This document shows positions 17,952 through 27,334 of a stretch of 64,000 bases of DNA, in pieces. The DNA comes from Curtobacterium salicis (GTDB taxonomy: Bacteria; Actinomycetota; Actinomycetes; Actinomycetales; Microbacteriaceae). The stretch lies in contig NZ_JAAOYO010000006.1 in the NCBI RefSeq assembly GCF_011759505.1, positions 1 through 64,000 of the forward strand, in the 5' to 3' direction. Positions within the stretch are counted from its first letter, which is position 1; each line of letters starts with the position of its first letter. The position numbers and the translations under genes were made by a program. The notes beneath the pieces were generated by a model. It searched no databases and was not told the origin of the DNA. It was given only the letters and a program-made list of their open reading frames with translations.

Positions 17952-18749
17952 ATGCAGAACCTCGACCTGACGGGCCGCACGGCCCTGGTGACCGGCTCCA
18001 CCCAGGGCATCGGGCTGGCCATCGCGATCGACCTGGCCACCGCCGGGGCACGCGTCGTCGTGAACGGCCGCGGCGACGACGGCGTACAGCGCGCGATCGC
18101 CGCGGTGCGGGCCGCGGTGCCCGACGCCGACGTGACCGGAGCGGCCGGCGACCTCGCCACCGACGACGGCACGGCCGCCGTGCTCGAGGCGTTCCCGCAC
18201 GTCGACGTGCTCGTCAACAACCTCGGCATCTTCGGCAGCCGCGACCCGTTCGCGATCACCGACGACGAGTGGCGGCACTACTTCGAGGTGAACGTCCTCG
18301 CCTCGATCCGCCTGATCCGCGCGTACCTGCCCGGCATGACGGAGCACGGGTACGGCCGCGTCATCTCGATCGCCAGTGACTCCGCCGTCGTGATCCCCGC
18401 CGAGATGATCCACTACGGCATGACGAAGACGGCGCTGCTGGCGGTGTCGCGCGGGTTCGCGAAGGCCGTGAAGGGCACGGGTGTGACCGTCAACACCGTC
18501 ATCGCGGGCCCGACACACACGGCCGGGGTCGAGGACTTCGTCGCCGAGCTCGTCGGCACCGACCTGCCGTGGGACCAGGCGCAGCGGAAGTTCATGCAGG
18601 AGCACCGGCCGCAGTCGCTCGTCGAACGACTGCTCGAGCCGGAGGAGATCGCGCACATGGTCACGTACCTGGCGTCGCCGCTCGCCTCGGCCACGACCGG
18701 CGGGGCGCTCCGGGCCGACGGCGGGTACGTCGACTCGATCCTGCCCTGA
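17952..18749 (+). CDS. SDR-family oxidoreductase
   Basis: This 265-residue short-chain dehydrogenase has TGSTQGIG at about residues 14-21, VNNLG near 90, the catalytic serine in SIASDSAV and YGMTK near 155. The final segment (TGGALRADGGYVDS) is the usual SDR C-terminus. The ATG at 17952 is six to seven bases after TACCGT; GTG at 17943 is an alternative that would add three residues. It stands alone between the XRE-cupin gene and a strong bidirectional terminator. The substrate is unknown. Confidence 0.87.
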   Translation: MQNLDLTGRTALVTGSTQGIGLAIAIDLATAGARVVVNGRGDDGVQRAIAAVRAAVPDADVTGAAGDLATDDGTAAVLEAFPHVDVLVNNLGIFGSRDPFAITDDEWRHYFEVNVLASIRLIRAYLPGMTEHGYGRVISIASDSAVVIPAEMIHYGMTKTALLAVSRGFAKAVKGTGVTVNTVIAGPTHTAGVEDFVAELVGTDLPWDQAQRKFMQEHRPQSLVERLLEPEEIAHMVTYLASPLASATTGGALRADGGYVDSILP

Positions 18750-18755
18750 CGCGGA

Positions 18756-18795
18756 CGGGCCCCGCCGCCGACCGGGTGGTCGGTGACGGGGCCCG
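18756..18795. terminator. Bidirectional terminator between SDR and xylulokinase
   Basis: A perfect nine-base outer stem (CGGGCCCCG with CGGGGCCCG) encloses a second six-base stem (CCGACC with GGTCGG). It lies between two convergent genes and probably ends both transcripts. Confidence 0.65.
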
Positions 18796-18809
18796 TGCAC
18801 GTGCGCCGG

Positions 18810-20336
18810 TCAGCCGACGGCGGCGCGGTACCGCTCGAGCACCTCGGGGTGCGGGTCCGCCGGGATCGACGTCGTCGGGATCGACCAGCCGGGGAGGTCC
18901 CCGGTCACGACCCACGCAGCCTGCCGCGCAGCACCCGCGGCGACGTACTCGCCGGGTTCGGGCACCAGGACCTCGCGCCCGAAGACCTGCGCCGCGACGA
19001 CGCGGACGGCCTCGTTCTGCGCGGCCCCACCGATGAGCAGCAGTCGCTCCACGGTGACGCCGGTCCGCTCGACCGCAGCCAGACCGTCGGCGAGGGCGCA
19101 GAGCATGCCCTCCACCGCGGCACGGGCCAGGTGTGCCCGGTCCGTCGTTCCCGGGGTCATGCCGAGCAGTGACGCGGTGGCGTCGGGCCGGTTCGGGGTG
19201 CGCTCACCGACGAAGTACGGCACCAGGACGAGCCCGTCGGCACCGGCCGGGGCCTGCAGCGCCAGTCGACCGAGTTCGGCGTGGTCGACGCCGAGCAGGC
19301 CGCCGATCACCTCGAGCACCCGGGCTGCGTTCAACGTGGTGACGATCGGCAGCCGGGCGCCCGTGGCGTCCGCGAACCCGGCGACGGTGCCGGACGGGTC
19401 CTCGACCGCGGTGTCGGTGACACCGAACACGGTGCCGCTCGTGCCGAGGGACACCGCGACGTCGCCGGCGGCCAGACCGAGTCCGAGCGCGGCGCCGGCG
19501 TTGTCCCCGGCACCGGGTGCGACGACGAGACCCGCGGGAGCGGTGACGCCGCCGGGCAGTCCGACCGCCTGGTCGAGCGTGCCCATCGCCTCGGACGGAC
19601 CCACGACCCGCGGGACGATGACCGCGTCGCCATCGTCTCCTGTCTGCGTGTCGTCAGCAGTCTGGGCCAGCCGGAGTCGACGGCCCAGCGCGAGCTCGAA
19701 CAGCTCCGGGTCGTACTCCCGGCGGGCCGGGTCCCAGTAGGCGGTGCCGCTGGCGTCGGAACCGTCGGTCGCCAGTGCGTCCAGGTCCGGGCCGAGCGGG
19801 CTCTCGTCCGCCGGGCCGTAGCCGCGGAGGCGCCATGACAGCCAGTCGTGCGGCAGCGCGACGGCGGCCACGCGGGCCGCGTGCTCCGGTTCCGCGTCGC
19901 GGAGCCAGCGGAGCTTCGTGGCGGTGAACGAGGCCACCGGGACCAGCCCCGTGCGGGCGACCCATGCCTCCCGTCCGAGTTCCTCGACCATGTCGGCCGC
20001 GGCGGCCGCACTGCGGACGTCGTTCCAGAGCAGAGCCGGTCGGATCACCCGGCCGTCGGCGTCGAGCACGACCATGCCGTGCTGCTGGCCGCCGATGCCG
20101 ATCGCGGCGACGTCGTCCAGGCCGCCGGCGTCGGCGACCGCGGTGCCGAGGGCGTCCCACCAGGCGGCGGGGTCGACCTCGGTGCCGTCGGGGTGCGTGG
20201 CACGGCCGGAGCGGACGACCTGGCCGGTCGAGGCGCGACGGACGACGACCTTGCAGGACTGCGTGGACGAGTCGACCCCGGCGACGAGGAGGTCCTCATC
20301 GCCGGGGTCGGTCGCGCTGGAGGCGAGATCAGCCAC
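18810..20336 (-). CDS. xylB: Xylulokinase
   Basis: This 508-residue FGGY kinase phosphorylates D-xylulose to xylulose 5-phosphate. The N-terminal lobe has [15 protein letters not shown] and [14 protein letters not shown] with the substrate-binding region LWNDVRS; the C-terminal lobe has the phosphate loop [11 protein letters not shown] and [14 protein letters not shown]. The length fits the family. GTG at 20336 overlaps the end of the xylose isomerase gene by eight bases, so the two are translationally coupled. Together they convert xylose to a pentose-phosphate intermediate. Confidence 0.93.
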   Translation of the reverse strand: MADLASSATDPGDEDLLVAGVDSSTQSCKVVVRRASTGQVVRSGRATHPDGTEVDPAAWWDALGTAVADAGGLDDVAAIGIGGQQHGMVVLDADGRVIRPALLWNDVRSAAAAADMVEELGREAWVARTGLVPVASFTATKLRWLRDAEPEHAARVAAVALPHDWLSWRLRGYGPADESPLGPDLDALATDGSDASGTAYWDPARREYDPELFELALGRRLRLAQTADDTQTGDDGDAVIVPRVVGPSEAMGTLDQAVGLPGGVTAPAGLVVAPGAGDNAGAALGLGLAAGDVAVSLGTSGTVFGVTDTAVEDPSGTVAGFADATGARLPIVTTLNAARVLEVIGGLLGVDHAELGRLALQAPAGADGLVLVPYFVGERTPNRPDATASLLGMTPGTTDRAHLARAAVEGMLCALADGLAAVERTGVTVERLLLIGGAAQNEAVRVVAAQVFGREVLVPEPGEYVAAGAARQAAWVVTGDLPGWSIPTTSIPADPHPEVLERYRAAVG

Positions 20337-21522
20337 GAGCGCCCATGAGGTGCTCGATCGCGAGCTGCTGCAGCTTGACGAAGCCGAAGCCCTTGCCGCC
20401 GAAGTACGCGTCGGTGTCGAAGTCCTCGTACGCCGAGGTGTCGGCGAGGAACGCGTCGTAGCTCTCGCCCTCGTTCAGCGTCGGCTTCGCGAGCTCGGTG
20501 ACCTTGGCGGCCTCGAGCGCTGCCTGGACCTCGGGGTCGGCGCGGAAGGCCTCCGCGCGCTCCTTGAGGAGCAGGTACATGCGCATGTTCGCGGCGGCCG
20601 AGTCCCAGACGCCCGTGATGTCCTCGGTGCGGGACGGCTTGTAGTCGAAGTGACGGGGGCCGTCGTAGGCGCGGCCACCCTGCGGGGCGCCGTGCTCGAG
20701 CAGGTCGACGAGCGAGAACGCGTTCTGCAGGTCGCCGTGACCGAAGACGAGGTCCTGGTCGTACTTGATGCCGCGCTGACCGTTGAGGTCGATGTGGAAG
20801 AGCTTGCCCGAGTAGAGCGCCTGCGCGATGCCGGCGGTGAAGTTCAGGCCCGCCATCTGCTCGTGGCCGACCTCGGGGTTCACGCCGAACAGCTCGGGGC
20901 GCTCGAGGGTGTCGATGAACGCGATCGCGTGGCCGAGCGTCGGCAGCAGGATGTCGCCGCGGGGCTCGTTCGGCTTCGGCTCGATGGCGAACTTGATGCC
21001 GTAGCCCTTGTCGGTGACGTACTGGGCCAGCAGGTTCACGGCCTCGCGGTAGCGCTCGAGCGCAGCCTGGACGTCCTTGGCGGCGTCGTACTCGGCGCCT
21101 TCGCGGCCACCCCACATGACGAAGGTCTCGGCGCCGAGCTCGGCAGCGAGGTCGACGTTGCGGAGCACCTTGCGGAGGGCGAAGCGGCGGACCTCGCGGT
21201 CGTTCGAGGTGAAGCCGCCGTCCTTGAAGACCGGGGCGGAGAAGAGGTTCGTGGTCACCATCGGGACGACGAGGCCGGTCGACTCGAGCGCGCCCTTGAG
21301 GCGGTCGATCTGCGTCTGACGCTCGGCGTCGGTCGAGCCGAACGCGAAGAGGTCGTCGTCGTGGAAGGTGAGGCCGTAGGCGCCGAGCTCGTCGAGCTTC
21401 TCGACCGCCTCGACCACGTCGAGCTGGGGGCGCGTCGGGCCGCCGAAGGGGTCCGAGCCGTTGTAGCCGACGGTCCAGAGACCGAAGGAGAACTTGTCGT
21501 CGCGGGTGGGCTGCACTGCCAT
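20329..21522 (-). CDS. xylA: Xylose isomerase
   Basis: This 397-residue enzyme interconverts D-xylose and D-xylulose. It is of the short class I type found in Streptomyces and Arthrobacter. The catalytic pair His54 and Asp57 lies in LTFHDDD, the metal-binding glutamate region reads [13 protein letters not shown], and [11 protein letters not shown] and [10 protein letters not shown] are family marks. The start is ATG at 21522. A promoter with TTGCGG, a 17-base spacer and TATGTT lies upstream, overlapped by a TGTT/AACA inverted repeat that the divergent LacI-type repressor probably binds. xylB follows in the same unit. Confidence 0.95.
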   Translation of the reverse strand: MAVQPTRDDKFSFGLWTVGYNGSDPFGGPTRPQLDVVEAVEKLDELGAYGLTFHDDDLFAFGSTDAERQTQIDRLKGALESTGLVVPMVTTNLFSAPVFKDGGFTSNDREVRRFALRKVLRNVDLAAELGAETFVMWGGREGAEYDAAKDVQAALERYREAVNLLAQYVTDKGYGIKFAIEPKPNEPRGDILLPTLGHAIAFIDTLERPELFGVNPEVGHEQMAGLNFTAGIAQALYSGKLFHIDLNGQRGIKYDQDLVFGHGDLQNAFSLVDLLEHGAPQGGRAYDGPRHFDYKPSRTEDITGVWDSAAANMRMYLLLKERAEAFRADPEVQAALEAAKVTELAKPTLNEGESYDAFLADTSAYEDFDTDAYFGGKGFGFVKLQQLAIEHLMGARG

Positions 21523-21552
21523 GGGGGTCTGCCGATCGTCGTCGAGCGGATT

Positions 21553-21594
21553 TGTTGTCAGCGAGAACATATCCCGTCCGACCGTCACCCGCAA
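21553..21594 (-). promoter_or_regulatory. xylA promoter with overlapping operator
   Basis: On the minus strand, TTGCGG (21589-21594) and TATGTT (21566-21571) are spaced by 17 bases, a good sigma-70 promoter for xylA. An inverted repeat TGTT-N9-AACA (21553-21569) covers the -10 box and start site, as expected for a repressor site. Confidence 0.6.
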
Positions 21595-21621
21595 CCCTCG
21601 GCACCCTGGGATACTCGGCAC

Positions 21622-23277
21622 ATGACGATCGGCGCTGCGGAACGGTCCGGCTCGCGCCCGACCCTCGACGCCATCGCCCGCCAGGCGTCGGTGTCCCTGG
21701 CCACGGTGTCGAAGGTCCTCAACGGCCGCCCCGGCGTGTCCGATCCGACCCGGGAGCGTGTCGAACGCCTGCTCGCCGCCTCCGGCTACGCCCAGCGCGA
21801 CACCCCACCCGGGCCCGGGTCGCTCGTCGAGCTCGTCGTGGAGGACCTGGCCAGCGAGTGGTCGATCGAGATCGTCCGCGGGGTCGAGGCCGTCGCCCGC
21901 GAGCACGGCTACGCCCTCTCCCTGTCCGCCCTCGGTCCGGACCACGCCGTCGGGGAGGACTGGATCACCGGTGTCCTGCACCGCCGACCCGCGGCGATCG
22001 TCCTGCAGTTCTCCGCGCTCACCGCCGGCCGCCGCGACCAGCTCCGCGCCCGCGGCATCCCGTTCACGGTGGTCGACCCGGTCGGCGACCCGCCCGCCGA
22101 CGTCCCGGTCGTCGGTGCGACCAACACCGCCGGGGGAGCGGCGGCGACACGGCACCTGCTGGACCTCGGCCACACCCGCATCGCGGCGATCGCCGGTCCA
22201 CTCGACATGGCCTGCGCGGTCGACCGGCTGGCAGGACACCGTGCGGCGCTCGCCGCGGCCGGACTGGAGGCACGCAGCACCTCCGGCACGCCCGTCCCGC
22301 CCGGCACACGCGACCCGTCCGTCGTCGTCGCCCGGTTCAGCCGGGAGGACGGCGAACGCGCGGCCCGTGGACTCCTGGCGGTCGACCCTCGGCCGACGGC
22401 GATCGTCACCGGCAACGACCTGCAGGCCCTCGGCGTGCTCGACGCAGCCCGGTCGCTCGGGTTCCGGGTGCCCGAGGACCTGTCCGTCGTCGGGTTCGAC
22501 GACGTCGCTCCCGCACGGTGGGCACGACCGGCGTTGACGACGATCCGGCAGCCGCTGCAGGAGATGGCGGAGCGGGCCACACGGATGGCGCTCCGCCAGC
22601 ACGCGGGCGCGGACGGGCCCGCGGGTGGCGCGCCGAACGGGCCGGTCCGGGTCGAGCTCGCCACGACGCTCGTGGTCCGCGACTCGACGGCCGCACCCGG
22701 TGTCGGGGCGGGGGACGAGCCTCCCGTCCGACGTGACGTGACCACCGTCGAGATCGTGGGCGGACCCGAGGCGCTGCGTGTCGGCCTGCACGAGCACGAC
22801 CCGGCCTGGGCGGTGACGTTCGCGGAGCACCGGGAGCGGATCCTCCGCGCGGTCGGGCCGCTCGACGTGCGGGTCGAGCACATCGGCTCGACGTCGGTGC
22901 CGGGGCTCGCCGCCAAGCCGATCGTCGACCTGGTCGTCGTCGTGCCGGACGTCACCGACGAGTGCGCGTACCTCGAGCCGCTCCTGGGTGCCGGGTACGA
23001 GCTGCGGGTGCGTGAGCCCGGCCACCGTCTGGTCCGGACGCCGGCGCGGGACGTCCACGTGCACGTGTACGAACGCGGCGCGGCGGCGATCGACGACTAC
23101 CTGCTGCTGCGTGAGCGGCTGCGGACGGACCCGGACGACCGGGCGCTCTACGAGCAGACGAAGCGGGCGCTGCTCGGCGGGACGTGGGACGACATGAACG
23201 ACTACGCGGACGCCAAGACCGACGTGATCCGCGCGGTCATGGCACGGGCGCGCGCCGCGGCGGCGTCACCCGTGTGA
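21622..23277 (+). CDS. LacI-family repressor fused to a GrpB (UPF0157) domain
   Basis: One uninterrupted 551-residue frame encodes two proteins' worth of sequence. Residues 1 to about 360 are a LacI regulator: HTH in [20 protein letters not shown], hinge [11 protein letters not shown], then a sugar-binding domain ending [13 protein letters not shown]. Residues about 373-551 are a GrpB-family domain, recognisable by [19 protein letters not shown] and HVHVYERG; this family has a nucleotidyltransferase-like fold and some plant-associated members act in CoA biosynthesis. There is no stop between them, and the GTG at residue 373 has no ribosome site. ATG at 21622 follows GATACT by six bases (leaderless). 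It is divergent from xylAB and is the probable xylose-responsive repressor. Confidence 0.82.
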   Translation: MTIGAAERSGSRPTLDAIARQASVSLATVSKVLNGRPGVSDPTRERVERLLAASGYAQRDTPPGPGSLVELVVEDLASEWSIEIVRGVEAVAREHGYALSLSALGPDHAVGEDWITGVLHRRPAAIVLQFSALTAGRRDQLRARGIPFTVVDPVGDPPADVPVVGATNTAGGAAATRHLLDLGHTRIAAIAGPLDMACAVDRLAGHRAALAAAGLEARSTSGTPVPPGTRDPSVVVARFSREDGERAARGLLAVDPRPTAIVTGNDLQALGVLDAARSLGFRVPEDLSVVGFDDVAPARWARPALTTIRQPLQEMAERATRMALRQHAGADGPAGGAPNGPVRVELATTLVVRDSTAAPGVGAGDEPPVRRDVTTVEIVGGPEALRVGLHEHDPAWAVTFAEHRERILRAVGPLDVRVEHIGSTSVPGLAAKPIVDLVVVVPDVTDECAYLEPLLGAGYELRVREPGHRLVRTPARDVHVHVYERGAAAIDDYLLLRERLRTDPDDRALYEQTKRALLGGTWDDMNDYADAKTDVIRAVMARARAAAASPV

Positions 23278-23316
23278 CTGGCGTGCTGCCGTCTGGCGAT
23301 CGCGATGGCGCGACAC

Positions 23317-23336
23317 GGGTTGACACGAGTAAACCC
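23317..23336. promoter_or_regulatory. Palindromic LacI-type operator
   Basis: GGGTTGACACGAGTAAACCC is a 20-base palindrome with the pattern GGGTT-AC--GT-AACCC matching on both halves. It precedes the Gfo/Idh gene by about 66 bases and overlaps a TTGACA-type -35 box (TTGACA within it), so it would block that promoter. The LacI gene downstream at 24715 is the likely binder. Confidence 0.6.
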
Positions 23337-23402
23337 GCGCCGCCACACTGGCCGGACGCCCCGTCGGACGACGGTGTGCAACGACGCACAGAAGGACAGC
23401 AC

Positions 23403-24653
23403 ATGACGTTCACCCTCGGCATGGTCGGTGCCGGCCAGTTCTCGTCCCACTTCGCCGCCCTGTTCCAGCTGCACCCCGGTGTGTCGGCCGTGTACGCCAC
23501 CGACGTCATCGAGGGTCGCGCGCAGCGACTGGTCGACGACCTCGGCCTCGCCGGCACGTACGCCGATCTCGACGCGATGCTGGCCGACCCCGCGATCGAC
23601 GCGGTCGCCGTGTTCACGCAGCGCTGGACGCACGGGCCGATCGTCGCCCGCGCACTGCAGGCCGGCAAGCACGTCTACTCGGCGGTGCCGATGGCCGTGA
23701 CGCAGGAGGAGATCGCCGAGGTCATCGACCTGGTGTCCGCGACCGGGCTGACCTACATGATGGGCGAGACCAGCCAGTACAACCCGGCGACGGTCTTCGC
23801 GCGGCAGAAGGCCGAGCAGGGTGCGTTCGGTCGGGTGTTCTACGCCGAGGGCGACTACCTGCACGACATGGACCTCGGCTTCTACGACGCGTACAAGTAC
23901 AGCGGCGGTGACGACTGGAAGGCCACCGCCAGCTACCCGCCCATGTGGTACCCGACCCACGCGATCGGCGGGGTCCTCGGCGCCATGCCGCGGCACGCGA
24001 CGAGCGTCAGCTGCATCGGCGTGCGTGACGACCGCGACGACGGGGTGTTCGACAAGCAGGTCAGCATGTTCGACAACGACTTCTCGAACATGACCGCGCT
24101 GTTCGAGCTCGACGGCGGCGGGTCCATGCGCATCAACGAGTTCCGCCGCGTCGGCTACCCGTCCCCGATCCGGGAGAGCCGGTTCCGCTGGTTCGGCACC
24201 GAGGGCAGCTTCGAGCAGCTCGCCGCGACCTCGGTCTGGCAGGACAAGGACGGCGTGCAGGACGTCTCCGACCTGCTCGCCTCGGAGCCCGCGATCGGTC
24301 CGGACGACCCGCTGCTGGCCGACATCGCACCGTCCCTCCGCGAGGCGTTCAGCTCCGGGCACGCGAAGGTCCACCAGGCGGAGGCCGAGCGCCTCCCGGC
24401 CGAGTTCGACGTCGCCCCGGACGGACACGAGGGCAGCCACCGCTTCCTGGTCGACGACTTCGTCCGCGCGGTCGCCGGCGGCACGCTGCCCACCGTCAAC
24501 GCCTGGGTCGCGGCCCGGTACACGCTGCCCGGACTCGTGGCGTTCCAGTCCGCGCTGCGGGACGGCGAGCGACTGCCGATCCCCGACTTCGGCGACGCCC
24601 CGGTGCCCGTCGGGTCGCCGCTGCCGGTCCGCAGCGAGCCGTCCGGAGCATGA
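23403..24653 (+). CDS. Gfo/Idh/MocA-family oxidoreductase
   Basis: This 416-residue NAD(P)-dependent dehydrogenase has the GMVGAGQFSSHF dinucleotide motif at the N-terminus and AGKHVYSAVPMAVT where related enzymes have the EKP catalytic motif; here the Glu-Lys is replaced by Ala-Val-Pro, so chemistry may differ. The C-terminal alpha/beta domain contains YPPMWYPTHAIGGVLG. It probably acts on a sugar or inositol derivative. The start at 23403 has AGAAGGAC upstream. A palindromic operator lies about 70 bases upstream and a hairpin terminator follows. The LacI gene just downstream probably regulates it. Confidence 0.82.
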   Translation: MTFTLGMVGAGQFSSHFAALFQLHPGVSAVYATDVIEGRAQRLVDDLGLAGTYADLDAMLADPAIDAVAVFTQRWTHGPIVARALQAGKHVYSAVPMAVTQEEIAEVIDLVSATGLTYMMGETSQYNPATVFARQKAEQGAFGRVFYAEGDYLHDMDLGFYDAYKYSGGDDWKATASYPPMWYPTHAIGGVLGAMPRHATSVSCIGVRDDRDDGVFDKQVSMFDNDFSNMTALFELDGGGSMRINEFRRVGYPSPIRESRFRWFGTEGSFEQLAATSVWQDKDGVQDVSDLLASEPAIGPDDPLLADIAPSLREAFSSGHAKVHQAEAERLPAEFDVAPDGHEGSHRFLVDDFVRAVAGGTLPTVNAWVAARYTLPGLVAFQSALRDGERLPIPDFGDAPVPVGSPLPVRSEPSGA

Positions 24654-24659
24654 CCGGTC

Positions 24660-24687
24660 GGGCGGCGCGGCCGCGTGCGCGCCGCCC
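24660..24687 (+). terminator. Hairpin after the Gfo/Idh gene
   Basis: GGGCGGCGCG and CGCGCCGCCC form a perfect ten-base stem with an eight-base loop, six bases after the stop codon. Confidence 0.55.
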
Positions 24688-24714
24688 TGTGCCGGCCTCC
24701 GTGCGGAGCCGGGC

Positions 24715-25749
24715 ATGACGGGCAGGACGCCGGCGCCGCGGAAGGCGACCCGACGGGACGTCGCCCGGCTCGCCGGTGTGAGCGACGCGGTCGTCAGTTA
24801 CACCCTGAACGGCACGGCGCCGGTCGCCGCCGCGACGGCGGAACGTGTCCTGGCTGCCGTCGAGCAGCTCGGGTACCGGCCGAACCAGGCTGCGCGCGCC
24901 CTCCGCTCCGGCTCCGCGGACACGCTCGCCTTCCTCGTGCCGAGCAGCAGCGACCCCGTCTTCACGAACCCGTTCTTCGGTGAGTACGCGAGCACCCTGG
25001 AGGCTGCTGCTCGCGACCGCGGGTACGCCCTGTACACGACGGCCACGTCGTTCCGACCGGACGAGGTGCTCGCCCGGTTCCGCGAGTTCGCCGCGCGCCA
25101 GATCGACGGTGTGCTCGTGCTGGCGGGCAGCACCCCGCTCGACAGTGCGGCCCTCGACCGTGTCGGACTGCCGTGGATCGCCCTCAACGTCGCCACCGGC
25201 GAGCACGGGGTCGCGAGTCTCGGTACCGACCTCCGAGCGGGTGCGGTGGCGATGACGACGCACCTGCTCGAGCACGGCCACGGGTCCGTCGGGTTCGTCG
25301 GCCAGGACGACCCGAGCGAGCCCCGGTACGTCGGGTGGCTGCAGGCATGCACCGCCGCCGGCGTGCCGGCCGGACCGTTCATCGCGGCCGAGGTCACCCG
25401 TCCGGGCGGTCGGGACGCCGGCCACCGGATCGCCGACGAACGGTCAGCGGACCCGACCCCGGCGCCGCGGGCGTTCTTCGTCGCGTCCGACCGGACCGCG
25501 GTGGGTGTGCTGCGGGCCTTCCACGAGCGTGGCGTCCGGGTGCCGGAGGACATCGCGATCGCGTCCTTCGACGGCTCGTCGGAAGCCGAGTACGCCTGGC
25601 CGGGCCTGACGACGTTCCGGCAGCCGATCGACGAGATGGCGCAGAGCGCGGTCGCGCGGTTGCTCGCGACGGACCGCGACCACACACACGAACTGTTCCC
25701 CGGAGAACTCGTCCGCCGACGCTCGTGCGGGTGTCCGGACGCAGGGTGA
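24715..25749 (+). CDS. LacI-family transcriptional regulator
   Basis: This 344-residue regulator has an N-terminal LacI HTH (TRRDVARLAGVSDAVVSYTL, then EQLGYRPNQAARALRSG) followed by a periplasmic-binding-protein-like sensor (TLAFLVPSSSDPVFTNPFFG to TTFRQPIDEMAQSAVARLL). The C-terminus ends in the RRSCG motif common in this group. It sits downstream of a Gfo/Idh gene and separated from it by a terminator, with a palindromic operator in front of that gene. It is probably a local repressor responding to the same sugar. Confidence 0.88.
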   Translation: MTGRTPAPRKATRRDVARLAGVSDAVVSYTLNGTAPVAAATAERVLAAVEQLGYRPNQAARALRSGSADTLAFLVPSSSDPVFTNPFFGEYASTLEAAARDRGYALYTTATSFRPDEVLARFREFAARQIDGVLVLAGSTPLDSAALDRVGLPWIALNVATGEHGVASLGTDLRAGAVAMTTHLLEHGHGSVGFVGQDDPSEPRYVGWLQACTAAGVPAGPFIAAEVTRPGGRDAGHRIADERSADPTPAPRAFFVASDRTAVGVLRAFHERGVRVPEDIAIASFDGSSEAEYAWPGLTTFRQPIDEMAQSAVARLLATDRDHTHELFPGELVRRRSCGCPDAG

Positions 25750-25765
25750 CGACCTCCCTGTCGGG

Positions 25766-25984
25766 TCAGAGCGCGCTGAGGTCGCGGCCGTCCAGGGCGT
25801 CGTTCCAGGTGGTCCGGCCCTGCTGCTCCTCGGCGACGTGGAGTCCGCCGTGCGCCTGCTGCAGTCCGCAGAGCCAGCGGTCGAAGCGGCTCGGGCAGCG
25901 CTCCTCGCCGCGCGGAGCCGGGAGTTCCGGGGACGTCGCGGGGGCTGCCCCGGGGAGGGGATGGGTGGTCGAGCGGTCGTGCAT
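25766..25984 (-). CDS. Small hypothetical protein (72 aa)
   Basis: I do not recognise this protein. The frame has an ATG at 25984 with AGGAAG about eight bases upstream on the minus strand. It is rich in Pro and charged residues and has no membrane segment or known motif. It lies between a convergent LacI gene and the divergent ECF sigma gene. It could be a small stress-related protein or a chance frame; the ribosome site is the main argument for it. Confidence 0.4.
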   Translation of the reverse strand: MHDRSTTHPLPGAAPATSPELPAPRGEERCPSRFDRWLCGLQQAHGGLHVAEEQQGRTTWNDALDGRDLSAL

Positions 25985-26157
25985 CGTCTGCTTCCTGTCG
26001 TGTGTTCCTCTCCTTGGACGTGTCGAGCGGCCGTTCCGTCACGAAACCGATGCGCGCAGGCGAGTCGGGGGCGGACGGTGCATGCTCGGATGCGGCCGTC
26101 GACCCGGACGGACACCGCCTCCAGGACCCCGGAGGTCCCGGACCTCGGAAGGTGAGG

Positions 26158-26715
26158 ATGACCGACGACGACCCGCTCGGCCGCGCCGAGGACTCGACGC
26201 TCGTCGTCCGTGCCGCCGACGGTGACGTGCCGGCCTTCGCGGTCCTCGCCCGCCGCCACGGACCGCTGATGCGCGTCTACGCCGAGCAGATGCTCGGGTC
26301 GAACATCGAGTCCGACGACGTCGTGCAGGAGTCGTTCCTCGCCGGGTGGCGCCGCCTGTCCGACCTGGACACCCCCGCCCACTTCCGGCCGTGGATGATG
26401 CAGATCGTCACCCGGAAGGCCATCGACCGCCTGCGCCGTCGCCGGCACCACGACGACGTCGACGAGGTCGAACGGCCTGCCGACCCGGCACAGAGCCCGG
26501 AGCGTATCGTCGAGGCGCGGCTGCAGCTCGACGCGATGTGGGCTGCGTTGGACCGGCTCCCTGCCGACCAGCGTCGCTGCTGGTTGTTGCGGGAGACAGC
26601 CGGGTACAGCTACCAGGAGATCAGTGAGGCGCTCGAGCTGCCGGTCTCGACGGTCCGAGGGCTCCTCGCTCGGGCACGGCAGTCCCTGCTCCGGGAGATG
26701 GAGGCGTGGCGATGA
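26158..26715 (+). CDS. ECF-type RNA polymerase sigma factor
   Basis: This 185-residue sigma factor has sigma region 2 at about residues 25-95 (FAVLARRHGPLMRVYAEQML, DDVVQESFLAGWRR) and region 4 at about 130-180 (LPADQRRCWLLRETAGYSYQ, EISEALELPVSTVRGLLARA). No anti-sigma gene with a zinc-binding motif is adjacent. Instead it overlaps an Asp23-family gene through ATGA, and a third small gene follows, so this is likely an envelope-stress module. The start at 26158 has GGAAGGTGAGG upstream. Confidence 0.88.
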   Translation: MTDDDPLGRAEDSTLVVRAADGDVPAFAVLARRHGPLMRVYAEQMLGSNIESDDVVQESFLAGWRRLSDLDTPAHFRPWMMQIVTRKAIDRLRRRRHHDDVDEVERPADPAQSPERIVEARLQLDAMWAALDRLPADQRRCWLLRETAGYSYQEISEALELPVSTVRGLLARARQSLLREMEAWR

Positions 26716-27326
26716 GCGACGACGACCAGACCCTGCCCGCGGACTCCCTGCCGGTCGACGGTCTGCCCGATGCCGACCTCGACGGCCACACCTTCGACGA
26801 GCTCGCCGACTACCTGGACCGCGGCCGCACACCGCGTGACCCCGACATCGAGTCGTCCGCTGCCTGCCGTCTGGCCCTGTCGAACATGCAGCGCCTCCGT
26901 GAGCTGTCGGTCGGGGCCATGCAGCGTCGGGCCGACACGGACCCCGACCCGCAGCGCGAGAGCGGGTGGATCGACGGCCTGCTCGCCACGATCCGGGCCG
27001 AGATCACCTCCGGCCGCGACGTCCCCGTCAGCCACCCGGACCCGCGGCTGCGGCTCACGCTCACCGAGGCGGCGGTCCGCAACCTGGTCCGTCGTGCCGG
27101 CGACACCACCGGTGGGATCGTGATGGGACGCTGCACCCTGACCGGAGACGTCTCCACCCCGGGGACGCCGATCACCGTCGACCTGACCGCGGCCATCGCC
27201 TACGGGCAGGTCGCCGACGAGACCGCGGACCGACTGCGACGACGGGTGGCCGACGTCCTCGCCCGGCACACCGAACTCGTCATCGAACAGATCGACGTCA
27301 CCTTCGACGACGTCTACGTCCCCTAG
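26712..27326 (+). CDS. Asp23/Gls24-family envelope stress protein
   Basis: This 204-residue protein has an acidic N-terminal part (about residues 1-60) that resembles a small anti-sigma or zinc-finger-less sensor segment, followed by an Asp23/Gls24 domain at about 105-200 (RLTLTEAAVRNLVRRAGDTT, PITVDLTAAIAYGQVADETA and IEQIDVTFDDVYVP). Asp23 proteins coat the inner membrane face in Gram-positive bacteria and accumulate in stress. It is coupled to the sigma gene by an ATGA overlap, and its N-terminal part might bind the sigma factor. That last point is inference from position only. Confidence 0.78.
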   Translation: MSDDDQTLPADSLPVDGLPDADLDGHTFDELADYLDRGRTPRDPDIESSAACRLALSNMQRLRELSVGAMQRRADTDPDPQRESGWIDGLLATIRAEITSGRDVPVSHPDPRLRLTLTEAAVRNLVRRAGDTTGGIVMGRCTLTGDVSTPGTPITVDLTAAIAYGQVADETADRLRRRVADVLARHTELVIEQIDVTFDDVYVP

Positions 27327-27334
27327 GAGCATCC

